Source: Lutjanus erythropterus (Eukaryota > Chordata > Actinopteri > Lutjaniformes > Lutjanidae). Taken from it: a DNA stretch of 64,000 bases. Below are positions 1 through 12,018 of this stretch, one piece after another. The notes under the pieces are model-generated. The model was not told the origin of the DNA. It was given only the letters and a program-made list of their open reading frames with translations, and made no database searches. Within the stretch, counting starts at the first letter, position 1. Each line of letters begins with the position of its first letter. The stretch covers positions 8,558,419-8,622,418 of the forward strand of contig CM034601.1 of the NCBI GenBank assembly GCA_020091685.1, given 5' to 3'. Made by a program: the position numbers and the translations under genes.

Positions 1-332
1 AATTCGCATTTTATTTGTCAGCTCTCTGGAGGAATGCTTCACTTTTTACCTCAGAATGCCAGCTAGAGAAGAGTGAGTGTGTGTGTATGCACATTAATCA
101 ATAGACTGGCACGTGTAACCAAAAAAATATTCTTAGTGGTTAACTGATTAATAGCTAAGTGTTGACATTCACCACAAATTATAAATCATCTTCCCGGTTT
201 AGCTTTCATCAGTTTTTTTCTGTGTTTTTCACCAACATTTTGGACTTCTGGATTCAGACAAACTAATAAATCTGTTGCCCCTTGCTGTCTGATGCTGAAG
301 CACAAGGTACATTTAGCAGCTGTATGCGAACG
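1..332. other. Gene-free AT-rich sequence
   Basis: I see no open frame of interest and no recognisable repeat here. The only local structure is a short run of GTGTGTG near position 78 and a few A or T runs. It is probably intergenic or intronic teleost DNA. Confidence 0.5.
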
Positions 333-665
333 CTGCGAAATGGTTAAGTTAGGTGGTTAGTTTTAGGCCCAAAATTTACTTGGTTAGGTTTAGGATAAGA
401 ACATGTTTGGGGTTACAATAACTACGTTACATTGCATAGTCATATGACCAAAGTCGTGTGTCAGCGAGGTGACTCACAACACAAAAGACAAACATCCCAT
501 GACAAAACCCATGTGATGCACATAATTTACCTTAACGTTTTGGTTCCACATGGGACAAGAGCTCCCGGGCGAAAGTCCTGTGTTTGTTTGAGTCATCCAT
601 CCACCGCGCCTCCTCCATGTGTGGACCTCTTTAAACTATGTCAACAGCCGGGGGCGTCTTAAAAC
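333..665. repeat. Relic of a 'GGTTAGGTTTAGG' teleost dispersed repeat
   Basis: The stretch begins with several TTAGGT/TTAGGTTTAGG motifs at 343-396 followed by a 'GGGGTTACAATAACTACG' type continuation. I recognise this arrangement from a dispersed repeat that is very common in spiny-rayed fish. A related fragment lies in the opposite orientation at 23985-24110. The 76-codon frame at 432-662 lies inside it and has no recognisable domain. The family is not identified, and boundaries are approximate. Confidence 0.45.
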
Positions 666-1260
666 AGCCAATGGGACTCTTGAAAATTCAGCCATGAACA
701 GGTATCGTCCATGTGTGTGTGAGTCGCCGAGGGGCAGTGACTAATAATCGGTATGTGACGAGTTGGGAGTAAGACCAGCCTGGATTGTCTGAATGCAAAC
801 ATATATAGTAATAGCTTTGTATCTTTTGTACAAGAACTTTAATTGGTTGTGTTTAGGTTTCCAGGCTTGTTGCAGTGGACAGAAAGGCTTTAAAGGCTGC
901 ATGGCTCCTTGGCAAAATGTCTACTCAGAGTGTGATCAAAGGAAAAAAAACACAAAAAGTTAAAAGGCTTGACAGCTGAAGCCATTTGGTGTGATTACAG
1001 TATATTGATATGAACACAAAGAAAAGACTCCTCAGCTCTGTTTGTGAATTCTCCTCCAAGTACCAGCTTTGAATGAATTTCCTGAATGCTCGGCCTTGTC
1101 AGGTTATTGTTTTCATGCACAGTGAGAAGAGTTTCTCTTTTTCTGTGACTCACGAGTTTGAATGAAGTTGTGTTTTCGAGAACAAGGGGAGTGAAGTTTT
1201 CAACTGAAATTATATTATACTCCAATTTGAATAGCATGAGTGAGTGAATGACATAAACTG
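666..1260. other. Gene-free sequence, no feature seen
   Basis: The stretch is AT-rich with an A8 run near 942. An 80-codon minus-strand frame at 995-1237 shows no domain, no signal peptide and no splice context that would support it. Confidence 0.5.
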
Positions 1261-1475
1261 TATTAAGCCGGGCACCCCGCTTACTTTCTCATGAATAAAT
1301 AACAAATGAGCGTGAATCGGTGGATGGAGACATCAACTCTATTACCATTCTGGTGGCCCCATCCAATATGTGGGGAGCAGAAATGAGAAGCGAATTGCTG
1401 CATTATGCACCCAATTTTCTATAAGGCTCCTGGCCTTCTTTCGAGATATTTGGTGAGTGGATTGTATGGAAATTG
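1261..1475. other. Candidate conserved non-coding block
   Basis: This block is mixed-composition, non-repetitive sequence with short homeodomain-like ATTA cores (for example near 1340) and no stretch of low complexity. That texture is typical of conserved vertebrate non-coding elements, but conservation cannot be judged from one sequence. It is an inference only. Confidence 0.2.
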
Positions 1476-2340
1476 TAGCTTTTTTTTCATGTTAGAAAGT
1501 AGAAAACACGGTCAGAAGTGCTGCTTTTATTTAGAAAAGGGCAGGATTTTTTTTTTTTTTTAAATTTTCATATTTTCGAATCATCCAGTCACTGTCAAGC
1601 AGCAGCCGCACACCTTTCATCAAACTCTGAAAATTCCTTTCAGCCGTCTCTCCTGTCACCTTTTATAACCTCGATGAACCAGCTCCAGAGTTCAAAAAAC
1701 AATGTCACGGCCATGCTGTCTTTTGTTCCCCTTCTCGCTGTTGCTTTCATTGTTTATTTAGTCATTTTCAGACAGTTTTCCAGCTAATCCCCTTCATCCC
1801 CGGCAGGGAATTCAGAGGGGCAGCCAGGCCTACATCACACTCCAAACCCAACACAGAGCTGGAGCCTACAGGGTCACAGGTGGAGCTCCTGCTCCTTGAT
1901 GTTTGTGTCCATGCTCCCCCAGCAAGGCTCCAAATCCATTCTTCTCACACGCAGAAAAACACAAGCACAAACTGCCAGTGCCTGACATTTTCCCACCAGA
2001 ACAGGAAAGCAAATACAAAGGATTCTGTGTGGCACACAAGACACGGCGATCGAGTATTTGTGATTTTTTTTTCTTCTATTTTTGCAACTCGTAATGATAA
2101 CATCGTCGACTGGAGATGGGATTTCAATCACAGTGTGAAGCATCTTGACACCCGCATCCGTCCACACTGACCTCTTTCCTGACGTTCTTAACACCGGTTG
2201 TTTCTCGGGGAACTTTCAGTGAACGACCAATGAAATGAAAGCTGCCCTGACGCAACCTGAGAGCAACCCGTGATCAAGCGTTCTCTGATCTGTCACCTCA
2301 GTGTTAGTCAAAGTGAAGGAAAGATCATGGTCATGGTTAA
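1476..2340. other. Gene-free sequence with a T15 run
   Basis: A T homopolymer lies at about 1548-1562. Overlapping short frames on both strands at 1874-2194 are shadows of each other and show no recognisable protein. Nothing else stands out. Confidence 0.5.
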
Positions 2341-3692
2341 AAGAAACCAGCTTTGACTAGGAGATGACATGCAAACTGATTATCTGATTATTGATTATGT
2401 GATTACTCAACAATGGCTCCTGGAAATTATGTGTGTATATTTTTATCATTGTGTAACGGTCAGACAACATAATTCCTGCTTGAATTATGTTCATAGACTA
2501 TGTGTCTTTGAAACAATACATTCATATTCTGTGCGCGATTTTCAAGGGGTTGTTTGGGATTGGATGGTGCCCGTACAAAGCAAAGGACCTTAACTACACA
2601 GTCCAGGGTTGACATCCGGACTCCTGCAACAAAAGTGCTTTAATTAAGCTAACTAGAGAGGGGTTTTTAAAGAGTTTATTTAGTGAAAGAAGTGGGACAA
2701 TTTTCTCAACTCATAAAGGCACACGTCATCCTTCAGTTAATCACATTCAAAATTGCCACATTAGGAGAAACACCGGACAGGAGGGGTGTGAAAAATGGTA
2801 TTCTGAAAAGCAATTACTGACGAAGGATGTCAGAAAAATGAGATGAGATGTAGTGAAGAAGAAGTATGAAGTTACATAATCAAGTACAGGACAGTCACCT
2901 CAGAATTGTACTACAATGTTTGAGTAAGTACTTAGTGTTTAGGAGTTACTACTGTCAGGCATTACAGTTTCCAAAACAACAATAATATTACAGTCACTAA
3001 TCCAAGTAGCTCTGAGTTACTGAGTTACTTTTTGGCCTCTGTAGGCTCTTATGATGACGTGTGCGTGCGGCAGGTTTGGGAAGGTCGTGTCAGCTGCTGA
3101 ACAAAGGCTGGGGATGAAGGAGAGAGGCGTACTCTCCACAGGTGGAAGTACTGACATTACTTTGGATTTGTTCTCTGCCTCCTCCAGAGAGAATCTGTGC
3201 TGATAGAATTTTATTTGAAGGGTTAAGGGCTGAGTCTAACTCAGAGAGCTGGACTTTGTTTCCACCACAGCCCACATCTGGACAGCTGACAACTAAAGCT
3301 GTCGGGAGTTAGGGATGTTTGCGGGCATTTACGTTTTTTTTTTTCATGCAGTGGAAATGATGTGGGGTTTTTTTTAGGTTTAGGCAATAAAAGACTGAGG
3401 TTATGGTTAAGGAAATATCATTAATCTGGTCACATTAATTAAAATAATCTAATGTCTCAAGTCACTGTTCACTTTTTAATAATGCTGGATTGCATTGATG
3501 AGGTAACTGAATGTCTACGGCATTTTCTCATCTTGCCAGGTACAACATTTAGAACGACTGGAAAAATATTTCAGTTGGCATTACATTTACCTCAAAACAT
3601 GTTTGCTGTTGCAAATTATTTGTACACAAATGTCATTTCTTGGAGACAGGGCTGCACTCCCACAAGAGGCTGACTGTCAGGGAAATGTAAAT
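2341..3692. other. Gene-free AT-rich sequence with weak repeat traces
   Basis: The phrase 'GAGTTACTGAGTTACTTTTTGG' style of sequence near 3014-3036 resembles a common fish dispersed repeat, and a TTAGGTTTAGG trace lies at 3376-3387. No coding frame above about 75 codons is present. Positions 3520-3545 contain a pyrimidine-rich tract ending CCAG|GTACAA, a weak splice-like string. Confidence 0.4.
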
Positions 3693-4192
3693 ATTACTAG
3701 GGATGCACAATATTAGCAGCACATCAGCAGTATCAGTAGATAAAGCTTTTAAAATTGAATATTGTATCGGCTCGAAATGCTGGTATTTCTGCCGATGTGA
3801 TGGCGCTTTAATCATGTGCATGTGATGCGAATATGTCTGCAGGGTGGAGGTTTTTTTGAAGTGTCTGAAATGAATATCAGAGTTGTTATTTCCAGTGATT
3901 GCTCAGCGTCAATCATGTGAGGAGGAGCCAAATCACCATCATCAATCCTTCGACATTACAAATTTAACCATCCGTCTCAACGGACCTTTCAGAGCCTTTC
4001 AGATCATTACAATGAATGGGTTTTCTTTTTGACCAGTGAGTTGGCATAAACATATGTTAATTCCATTAAAAGAGAGATATGATATTCTTTGCAGTTAGGT
4101 GGAAAAAATATGTGCAAATCGGTAGTGGCAGCGTCGGTCTGCTAAAATGAGTTGGCATATCTGTACATGCAATATCATGCATCCCTATTACT
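3693..4192. mobile_element. Non-autonomous DNA transposon (hAT-like), 488 bp, with direct-repeat flanks
   Basis: The element runs 3699-4186. Its left end reads AGGGATGCAC and its right end is the inverted match GCATCCCT; the inverted similarity extends inward as CAATATT against GATATTGC. It is flanked by an identical hexamer, ATTACT, at 3693-3698 and 4187-4192, as expected of a target-site duplication. AGGGATGCA ends are typical of hAT-related miniature elements in fish. hAT duplications are usually 8 bp, so the superfamily is uncertain. There is no transposase frame inside, so it would have depended on a partner element. Confidence 0.65.
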
Positions 4193-4477
4193 GAAAATTA
4201 TTAAAGGATCTTTTATTTTATTATTTTTTTTAATGATAAATGCAGATTTTTCTGGTGAACACACTTTAAACTCTGATTTACATTTGGAAAAGTCTCCAAA
4301 TTATAAAATATTCTATTTTATTGCATTGTCATATACGTATTCGTTAGCTGTAAAAAGTACACAGTCTATCTAACGTTGTACTCATGGTGAAATTTCTTCG
4401 CTGACACTGACTAGGAAGCGCAAGTGTTTGTTGTGTTTTGTGGCTTCAGTAAGTCTGCTCTAAAATGAGTGAGACTG

Positions 4478-4479
<2 letters not shown>
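4193..4479. other. AT-rich gene-free sequence
   Basis: The composition is strongly A/T with T runs near 4217. The 73-codon frame at 4152-4373 starts inside the neighbouring transposon and is not credible as a gene. Confidence 0.5.
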
Positions 4480-4528
<49 letters not shown>

Positions 4529-4550
4529 AGAGAGAGAGTGTGAGTGTGTG
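4480..4550. repeat. (TG)n microsatellite with GA-rich tail
   Basis: An uninterrupted TG dinucleotide tract of about 46 bases is followed by a short GA tract and imperfect GTGTGAG units. The histidine/threonine frames on the minus strand and the cysteine/valine frame on the plus strand are only readings of this tract. Confidence 0.97.
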
Positions 4551-5365
4551 CCATGCACGTGGGCCGTGATGGATGAAGGTATGCTTCATTCTGCACTCCT
4601 TGACACCGTCCCATCTGCTCCCTCTTTCTTCCATCCATACCTTGTTTTTAGCCTCTGTCCCCCCGCTTGGTTCGACAAATAGTTGTTGTCACTTCCCCCA
4701 ACTGTAACAAATGAGAGATAGCCAAACACAGACATTAATTAGGAAGCATGGGTTCCCTGCAAAGAAGATCATAGTTGTTTATTCATACATTTAATCACTC
4801 AAATGATTTCTTTACTTATTTATTCTTGCTCATTTTAAGGGGAACTGAAGCCTCATCCAACATGCCAAAGGGCAGAAAGCAGAGTAACATTCACAGCATT
4901 GACCAAGGTTTAATTTTTAATGAAAACCATAAGAAACACAATCATAAATATAACACTGATACTCATGCATATTGTACAGAAAGTACAGGCTAACATGTAT
5001 AGTGATTATAGTGAGATTTTTGTGCCGTTGGGAAACTGAAGAAAATCTAGACACTAACAACCAAGTTTTCCAAGAGACCATGGACTCTGCTGCCGCATGC
5101 TAACACTTTAGCAGGCTAAACTGAGTGTTAGAAGCCTATAATCAACATCTCAGCAGTTGAAATGTTGATGTAGCAGCTACAAAAGTTCAACGGTAAAGAA
5201 AAAATGTATAAGAAAAAGTGTCTAAGTGTATAATTTTCGCTTTACTTAATGTGTTGCTCTCATTCAAAATTCTTGTCATTTTCCTGCTCTGGCACAGCAA
5301 GATGACAGCTCCATTCTCAAGCCTGCTTAAAGAGCAGATTGACTCAAGTGTTTTTGCAACAAGGG
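4551..5365. other. Gene-free sequence
   Basis: I see nothing supportable here beyond short A/T runs. The 72-codon frame at 4775-4993 has no recognisable domain. Confidence 0.5.
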
Positions 5366-5396
5366 TCACACACACATGCACACTCACACATGCACA

Positions 5397-5454
<58 letters not shown>
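5366..5454. repeat. (CA)n microsatellite
   Basis: The tract begins as imperfect CACACATGCACACTCA units and becomes a pure CA run from about 5399 to 5454. Such tracts are highly polymorphic in fish. Confidence 0.97.
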
Positions 5455-5456
<2 letters not shown>

Positions 5457-8400
5457 GTTTTGTAAACCAGCCATGAATAATCGCATAACAAAGCATTTAA
5501 TGCAAAGCAATAAACCTAATATGTGGTTAATTGTTACACAAGATATCCAGGTGCATGAGTAAACAGTAGACTTGTGAGCAGAGAGTCAAGAGGCTGTGAG
5601 TGGCACCACATTAAAGGAACAGTTTGGGGTATATGTACAATAATGCAGTCCTGCATGCAAACACTCGTTTTTGGGTCCTGACTTCAAGCAGTTGCTAACT
5701 AGCTGGCTACTTGCCTTTGCCGAACTGCCGATATGCATCGCTAATTCATCACAAATACAGACAAATATCATCTGGATGTGTTTGGGATGCATAAGTGACT
5801 CTGTGTGTCTATGGTGAAAACAGTAAAGGGATCTCTCCTTTGGGGTTGTTCCCAAAATCAGCTGCTAACTACAGCCTGAGTGATTCAGACAAATACGCTC
5901 AGCAAGACAATTCTGAAGCATTTCAAAGTTATTCCAAACCATTTAGAATACAGTACTTGACTTGACTAATCTAATGGACTACATTACAGACTACAAGCAT
6001 TTCACAGGCATGCTTTAAAATGAATTTCGAGACAATTAACAGGTTTGCCAAGTGTAATTTATTGTTTTTTTTTGGTTTGTTGTCTCCTTAAAAACAATGG
6101 CAGGTATAGCAAATGACATTAACAGATTATATCTGCCTTATCAACAACATGTTGTCAGTCCTCTAGGTGACAATCTCCAAGATGTGCCAGAGATTATTTT
6201 AGCATGTGCTATCGAGTTTTCTGAAAAGTTGCATCCAAGCAGGTTTGTCTTGGTGGTTGTGTGTGGTTGTCCCGGTAGTAGTTTTGAAAATCACTATTTT
6301 TGCTAATGATGGTTCCTTCAGTGCAACAAAGGAACAATGCTTTTGGGAAAGGCACCTCAGGTCATCAGCTCAGAACTGAGTTTGTACTTTGTTTACTTCA
6401 AATTGCATGTCTTCCTTTGGGGAGAACTGCGACCAGGACAATATAATTTTTTGCATTGTGGCGTTCGATCTTCGGGCCGCCAACCAATGCGCATTCAAGG
6501 CTTTGAAAAACAGAACAAGGGTGGAGAGCGAGTGTTTTTGTGGTAGACTTCATTGTTGATTTCACTGACTTAATGATGACTTCTTCCCAGCTTCCTCCCA
6601 CACAAAGGCACACACAGAACCTTCGCTGGTGTATATTTTATTATCTCCTGGAGATACAGTACTGCACCAGACTGCCTGAGCAGAGGAAAGTAACTGGTTT
6701 TCCTTTCTGCTTTCAGCCATGTGCCAACAGTAATCTACTGGAGTATCTTATGCCTCTAAGCAGCAATATGCAACATTTTGACTTCAGAATAACAAATAAA
6801 TATGATATGGGTTCAGTTCCTGGCAGCGGTGCCTTCTGCTTAATTTGCCAGATGCTACAAGAAAGGCAATACTAGCAGTGGAGTGGGAGGGGTTATTCCA
6901 TTGGAAAGTCAACTGATTTCCAAGGAGCATTTCTTCTTAACAAGTTTTAAGTTCTGTTGCGCTAAAAGCAATCTAATACCATAATTGCACTGTCTACTCT
7001 TCCTGATTGTCCCAGCCATCCCTTTTCTTGTTTCCTGTCCAGACTTTTGTGTGAAATATCTTAGTCTGTTGTTAGCAAACAGTATTAAACCTTCCCAATG
7101 GCCAGCAGGGGGCGATTCCAATGGTGGCAATAAAAAGTCCTATTGTCTGCACCCTTTTGACAAAAAGATCTACTTCTCAGTTGATCTATGACCTCACTAA
7201 ATAGTTTCCTAATAGGTTTAGGATCTCGTTCACTAGTTTCAAATCTTCTTTGACACAACATGATGTGCATTTTATAAATTACAGTCCCATTTAGAGAAAA
7301 ACAGACAGTAAAGCAGAGTATGGTTTAGGGGAGCGCTGCCATGTGTCAGACACATCCTCCAGTGCAACACACAGAGGACAAACTGTCAAACAAGACAGTC
7401 TTAATCAAATATGAATCAAGATTCTGTTACTGCCTTAACTATTTCTCCCTTAAAATGTTGTCAGTTGTAGTGTACTGTTTAGCTGTCATACTGAGCTGCC
7501 AGCGTTGTGTTTCCAGTTTCCAGCAGAGGCTCCCAAAACACAAATTAAACTTTAAAACTAAACGATCGAGTATGGATCATTTTTCTACTGTTGCATGGCC
7601 TATTTCATGCTTAAAATGTTTTCTAAAACATGTTTACTGAACTGCTCAATTGTAATATGAGAAAGACTGTGACCAGTTATTTCTTGTTGAACGGATGAGC
7701 CAAAACCGAGGCCTCTCTATGACCTTGATTATGCTGAGGTTAGCAGGAGATATACCAGTCTATACTGCACATATTATGGAAAAAATTGTGTACATCTTCA
7801 TGACCAGGGTTTAGGGATGTGATTTAGCAGTACACAGAGGTATTTGGTTTGGGCACTGTCCAGATTCATCCATGTATCCAATATGCACTAAAGCCTCAGA
7901 CATGAAATCCTCCTGAAATTGATTGAAGAAAGAACATGATGAGCATGGCGAGAGGGTTATAACTGCTCAGAAGACCCAGTTGAGCCTGTGAGAGAATAGC
8001 TATCCGCTCCCACCCCCAACTTCACATTCCTGCATGCTTGGTTGGCTCAGCTAAGAGTAGTCAAGTGCAATGGAAACCTCAGACGATGCCGAGGCTCCAT
8101 TCGCACCTCACCGATCTCACAGCACTTCCAATTCCCAGCTGGTTTCTGACCAACCTCCCAGCCTGCCTGCTCCTCCTCTTCCTCTTTCCTCTCTCTAACA
8201 CCTCAGCAGCCTCATCCCACCATCACCGCAGTCTATTCTACCTTTATTACTGCACAGGTTATGGGAGGAAGGGAACTTGCCCACTGGCCCATGTCAGGTT
8301 GTACTCAAACATATCTAAAACAAGAAGGGCTCAGTGTACCGTGAGTACAGGCATGGGTGTCTGAAGAGTTGAGGTTTGCAAAGAAATAATTTGTGGAACT

Positions 8401-8730
8401 TTATCTTGGTTGGTATCAATTTCTGATATAATGACATAAATGCTAATATATGATGAAGCATGATGTTAAATTATTCAAGTTGCAATAAGAAACACAATAT
8501 AATTGCTTGCAGTCACTTTTGGCCGGCAGATGTGCAGCTAGAAGCTGTATTAAACCCACAGAGCCCTGTTACAGGCTGTGCCTGTGATCATATTAACTTG
8601 ATTTATGAGACTTAATTATCAATTTTCTTTTTGGCCTCAAAGGAAATGAATTATGTAAAATGCTTTTCTTTTTTGTTTCTTTGTTTCTTTAGCTTCATAT
8701 GCAGTTTTTCAAGGCTGGTACTGTGTCAGG
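5455..8730. other. Long gene-free stretch
   Basis: No coding exon is recognisable. A TTAAAGGAACAGTTTGGGG string at 5611-5629 resembles the terminus of a common fish miniature transposon, but no matching second end was found. The frames at 6540-6875 (111 codons) and 8038-8364 (108 codons) have no domain signature. A T9 run lies near 6065. Confidence 0.45.
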
Positions 8731-8870
8731 GCCACTTTCACAGACAAGACTTAAGCCTAGTCCCAGACCAAAGTACCTGTTTTAGCTGCCTTAACTATAC
8801 ACAAATTGCACAGATATATATTAAAATAGTTGCAGATCTAGTCTGTTCTGGGTTAAACTAAGCTGATTGC
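8731..8870. repeat. Possible short dispersed-repeat fragment
   Basis: The string ACTTAAGCCTAGTCCCAGAC at 8749-8768 resembles the end of a teleost repeat in which 'taagcctagtcc' and 'ggactaggctta' face each other. Only one clear end is visible here, so this is tentative. Confidence 0.25.
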
Positions 8871-10185
8871 AAAAGGGAGGATCAGAACTACTCTTGGACC
8901 AAATTGAAGTCTATATTAATCCTTCAAAGAGGCAGGTTTAACTTCAGTTTAGTACTGTTTGTGTGGGAGCTTGAACTGTTTGGAATATCTAAATCAAGAG
9001 TCAAGGGTGTTGGTTGCAGGTTAAAGTTACAAATGCTTTTTTTTTACTACAACTGTCGGTTTATTTCATACTGTAGTTGAGGATCCTGTTGATTTTGCTT
9101 TTCGTGGCCTGATGTGTCTAGTCTAGCACCGTCTGCAGCAGTGAATCACAGATGCCTGCATGACTGTCAATCCAGTTATGTTAGATAAAAAGGAACATGA
9201 TATTCATTTAACAATCATGTCTAGAAGTTGGCAGCGGTCATGTCAGACACATCCTGTGGAGGAGTGAGTGGTGTCCCTGTGGAGCACGGATTTTTGGAAA
9301 TCCTGGAGTACATTTCATTAGCTGTTTTGCCTTAAAGTGTGTTTACGTGTGTGCATAAATGCATCTCAGTAGGCGTATAAAAAAAGCACCCGGAGACAAA
9401 GCAGTTACTCAGGCAGAAAAAACAAAACAAAACTGTGCATTTGGGAGGAAAACAATTCCCACTTGCTGTTAAGGGAGGGAATAATTCTTGGATGCCAGGC
9501 AGTAAAAACATATTTAACAAATGATTTCATAAGACCAAGGGAAAATAAAAAAAAATGAGCACAGGCAAGAAACAGATAACACAGATCTTTTTTCGTGATT
9601 TTTCATCCGAGTCTGGGCACCCCGAACATCTCAGGGACTCTGCATGGCCATTAGTTATTTAGCAGTGTTGCATACTAACACTCAAAGATGCTGAGTATAG
9701 AAAGAGGGAAGCTGCTGCCGGTGCTGTGGTTGCTCAGCACTGAGTTATTTCAGCTAAAACACTGGTATAGATCTCTCTTTCTTACACCTTTATGAAAGCC
9801 ATGAAAATGTCCAGGGGCCAGATGCATAAACATCTGTGCAAGTGCATTAATAAACAGCACATGCAAATACAGAAAAATGCATACCCATTGTTCTTGTTGG
9901 CTTTATAAAGCTGTCTCTGTTGTTAATGGGTAGTTATGATGGACCCTGGTGCACGCAAATTACTAGTTATGAAGCACACACACATGCACACACATAACAT
10001 TAGGTGTATATATATTTAATGAACAATGTGTTGGATTTTACAGTTTTCATGGTCAAACCCATCAAATGATCAAATATAGACTTAATAGTTTAATTAGAAA
10101 GATGACACAGATGTGTTTGCCGTTTCGAGGAAATATATGACAAATGACACCATATTTAATAATAATAATTAAATATGAATTAAAG
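8871..10185. other. Gene-free sequence
   Basis: The stretch is AT-rich, with a T9 run near 9038 and an A-rich segment near 9545. A short CACACACATGCACACACA tract lies at 9978-9993. No gene, RNA or clear mobile element was recognised. Confidence 0.45.
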
Positions 10186-10387
10186 GTAGGAGTGTAAATC
10201 TCTTGGCACCTCACGATTCAGGGGGTTACAATAGAATTATAAAATGATTACTGATGCATCTCAATGCGTCAAATTTTGAGCCAGAAGCTGCCTATTGATC
10301 AGTGTCCATCTACAGTTTCTCAGTCAGTTCAGAACATGAACATGAAGCACGTCTTTAAATCTATTATGTTTCACCATTCAGTTGGTT
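10186..10387 (+). repeat. Relic of a 'GTGTAAATCTCTTGGCACCTCACGAT' type miniature transposon
   Basis: The order of motifs (GTGTAAATCTCTTGGCACC, then CACGATTCAG, then a segment ending GATGCATCTCAATGCGTCAA) matches a miniature DNA transposon I recognise as abundant in percomorph fish. It continues to about 10345. The right terminus was not found. Family assignment is from memory. Confidence 0.5.
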
Positions 10388-10420
10388 CACCACCACCACC
10401 ACCACCACCACCACCACACA
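10388..10420. repeat. (CCA)n trinucleotide microsatellite
   Basis: About ten consecutive CAC/CCA triplets end in CACACACC. The run of prolines in one frame (10264-10476) is this repeat and not a protein domain. Confidence 0.93.
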
Positions 10421-10769
10421 CCCCATGGACCCCCCGTTTTTTGCCCCTGGTGTGTGTGCATGGTTTGATTTTATAAATCAGTCATTGTGAAATGGTATGC
10501 ACGCATGCAAACCCACTTTCAAGTCCCACACTTGCGCTGTGGAAAATGTCAATACTTCTCTATCCGCTCTGTTGACTGATGAATGTGAAGACAGGCCCAA
10601 AAAAAAGGAATGCAGATTCACTGATTGTCTTTGTTGTATCGTCAAGATTATGCAACCAGGCCACAGTCGTCGTTCCTACCCACATCTGCATGTCTGCGTC
10701 TATTTATAGCACTATGACATACATTCAGTCATCACATTAAAACTATTATCAGCAGTGATGTTGCAATCC

Positions 10770-10960
10770 AGAGGTGTGGACTCGAGTCATGAATCTCAGG
10801 TCTTTAGCCTTTTGATTTAAAATGACTCGATGTCCTCTGCTGTAACAATTAATCAGTTTTGCTGATTCCAGCATAAATGTGAGAATTCTGTGCTTTTCTT
10901 TGCCATGCATAAGAGTAAATGAATAGTGTTTGGGTTTTTGACTTGGGTTGCACATTTTTT
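10770..10960. repeat. Relic of a 'GTGGACTCGAGTCA' dispersed repeat
   Basis: AGGTGTGGACTCGAGTCATGA at its start, followed by a run of 'TTTTGA' and 'GACTCGA' motifs, resembles a hAT-related miniature element common in fish. The copy is degraded and its right end is unclear. Confidence 0.4.
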
Positions 10961-11352
10961 CCTTAACATGATAGTTGTTAATGACAACAATTGATGACGT
11001 GATTAATTATTCCATATCTATAAAATATCAGAAAGGTTTGTTTTAGAGAAACTTTCCAGGTGCTTTTTAATAAAGTATATAATGAAAAGAACATAAACAC
11101 AGAGAAATTATTCTGATTTTGCTGCCAATGCAGGGTAAATAATAATAAGAGTGAGCACACAAAAGATATTAATAAGTGTAAGTTAAGTTTCGAAAGGCGC
11201 CTTTGATTGGTATTTAACAAATCCCTGCAAATGAAAGTCAGGGAAGTTGGGTAACAAGTGAGTAAATATTTTTCAGTTATTAGATTCTGTTTCTCACCTT
11301 TTATTTCTTGCTCTAGAAAACCACGAGCAGTCATCATCAAAAGTAGGTTTTC
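10961..11352. other. Gene-free AT-rich sequence
   Basis: This is AT-rich sequence carrying a 120-codon minus-strand frame (10978-11340) of biased composition (leucine, phenylalanine, asparagine, lysine), as AT-rich DNA produces by chance. No domain is visible. Confidence 0.45.
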
Positions 11353-11372
11353 TTTTTTTTTTTTTTTTTTTT
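11353..11372. repeat. T20 homopolymer
   Basis: This is an uninterrupted T run. It could be the reverse-complemented A tail of a minus-strand retroposed sequence lying upstream, but no such body was recognised. Confidence 0.9.
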
Positions 11373-11724
11373 GTTTAACACCAGTTTATGGTGTTTATGG
11401 GGAATGCTGCTGTTTACATCATTAATACAACTTGCTCCAGATGTTCTTTACAGCGGTAACTGTCAGGGGCTCTGTGGGTTAAGGAAGAGTGTTTTCTCTT
11501 TGTTTTCCACTCCTGACATAATAAAGATAAGGTCTGATAGGTTAGCTTCAAATGCAACAGCCACTAGTTCAGCCTTCATTGTTTTCCTGCAGCAAAGTGT
11601 GGCACTGCAACCACGTTCCACCCAGTGGAACAGCTCTCCTGGGCTTCCACATAAAAGACCAGAGCAGCTGTTCCACCATTTTGCAGCTTACCAGCTCACA
11701 ATGTTCTCCATCACCCTCCACCCC
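11373..11724. other. Gene-free sequence
   Basis: The 138-codon frame at 11371-11787 starts directly after the T20 run and ends in the CT repeat. Its C-terminal third is low complexity and no domain is seen, so I do not call it a gene. Confidence 0.4.
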
Positions 11725-11781
11725 TCTCCCACTCTCTCATCCCTCCGTCTCTCTCTCTCTTTCTCTCTCTCTCTCGCTCTC
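11725..11781. repeat. (CT)n pyrimidine tract
   Basis: An imperfect CTCTCT tract with TC-rich flanks spans this region. On the minus strand the bases just past it read CCCTCAG|GTGAGA, a splice-like string discussed under rejected items. Confidence 0.9.
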
Positions 11782-11957
11782 ACCTGAGGGTGTGATTAGC
11801 AGAGTCGATTAACGTGCACTAATCAGGCTAAAACACAGACTGACAGATGTAGAATGCCAAAAATGACTTTTTTTCTGCTAACTTTTTCTTTCCCCAAGTG
11901 ATTTCCTTAAATTAGTGAAGGGCGTCTTGCCACAATTCATCATCAGAGTAATTGTTG

Positions 11958-11959
<2 letters not shown>

Positions 11960-12014
<55 letters not shown>
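11960..12014. repeat. (TG)n microsatellite
   Basis: This is a pure TG tract of about 55 bases. Confidence 0.97.

Positions 12015-12018
<4 letters not shown>

Noticed and set aside
5187..5562. Cysteine/valine-rich and histidine/threonine-rich proteins
   Set aside because: They are translations of the (CA)n/(TG)n tract; the same applies at 4411-4682, 11912-12142 and 21658-22162.
5606..5870. Complete TTAA-type transposon starting TTAAAGGAACAGTTTGGGG
   Set aside because: No inverted right end followed by TTAA could be found within 1.5 kb.
11371..11787. 138-codon plus-strand frame, the longest here apart from the gap-spanning one
   Set aside because: It begins right after a T20 run and ends in a CT microsatellite, with no domain or splice context.
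11778..11800. Minus-strand recursive splice site (CCCTCAG|GTGAGA with TGCTAAT upstream)
   Set aside because: The upstream tract is short and purine-interrupted, and the GTGAGA runs straight into the GA repeat. Likely a by-product of the CT microsatellite edge.
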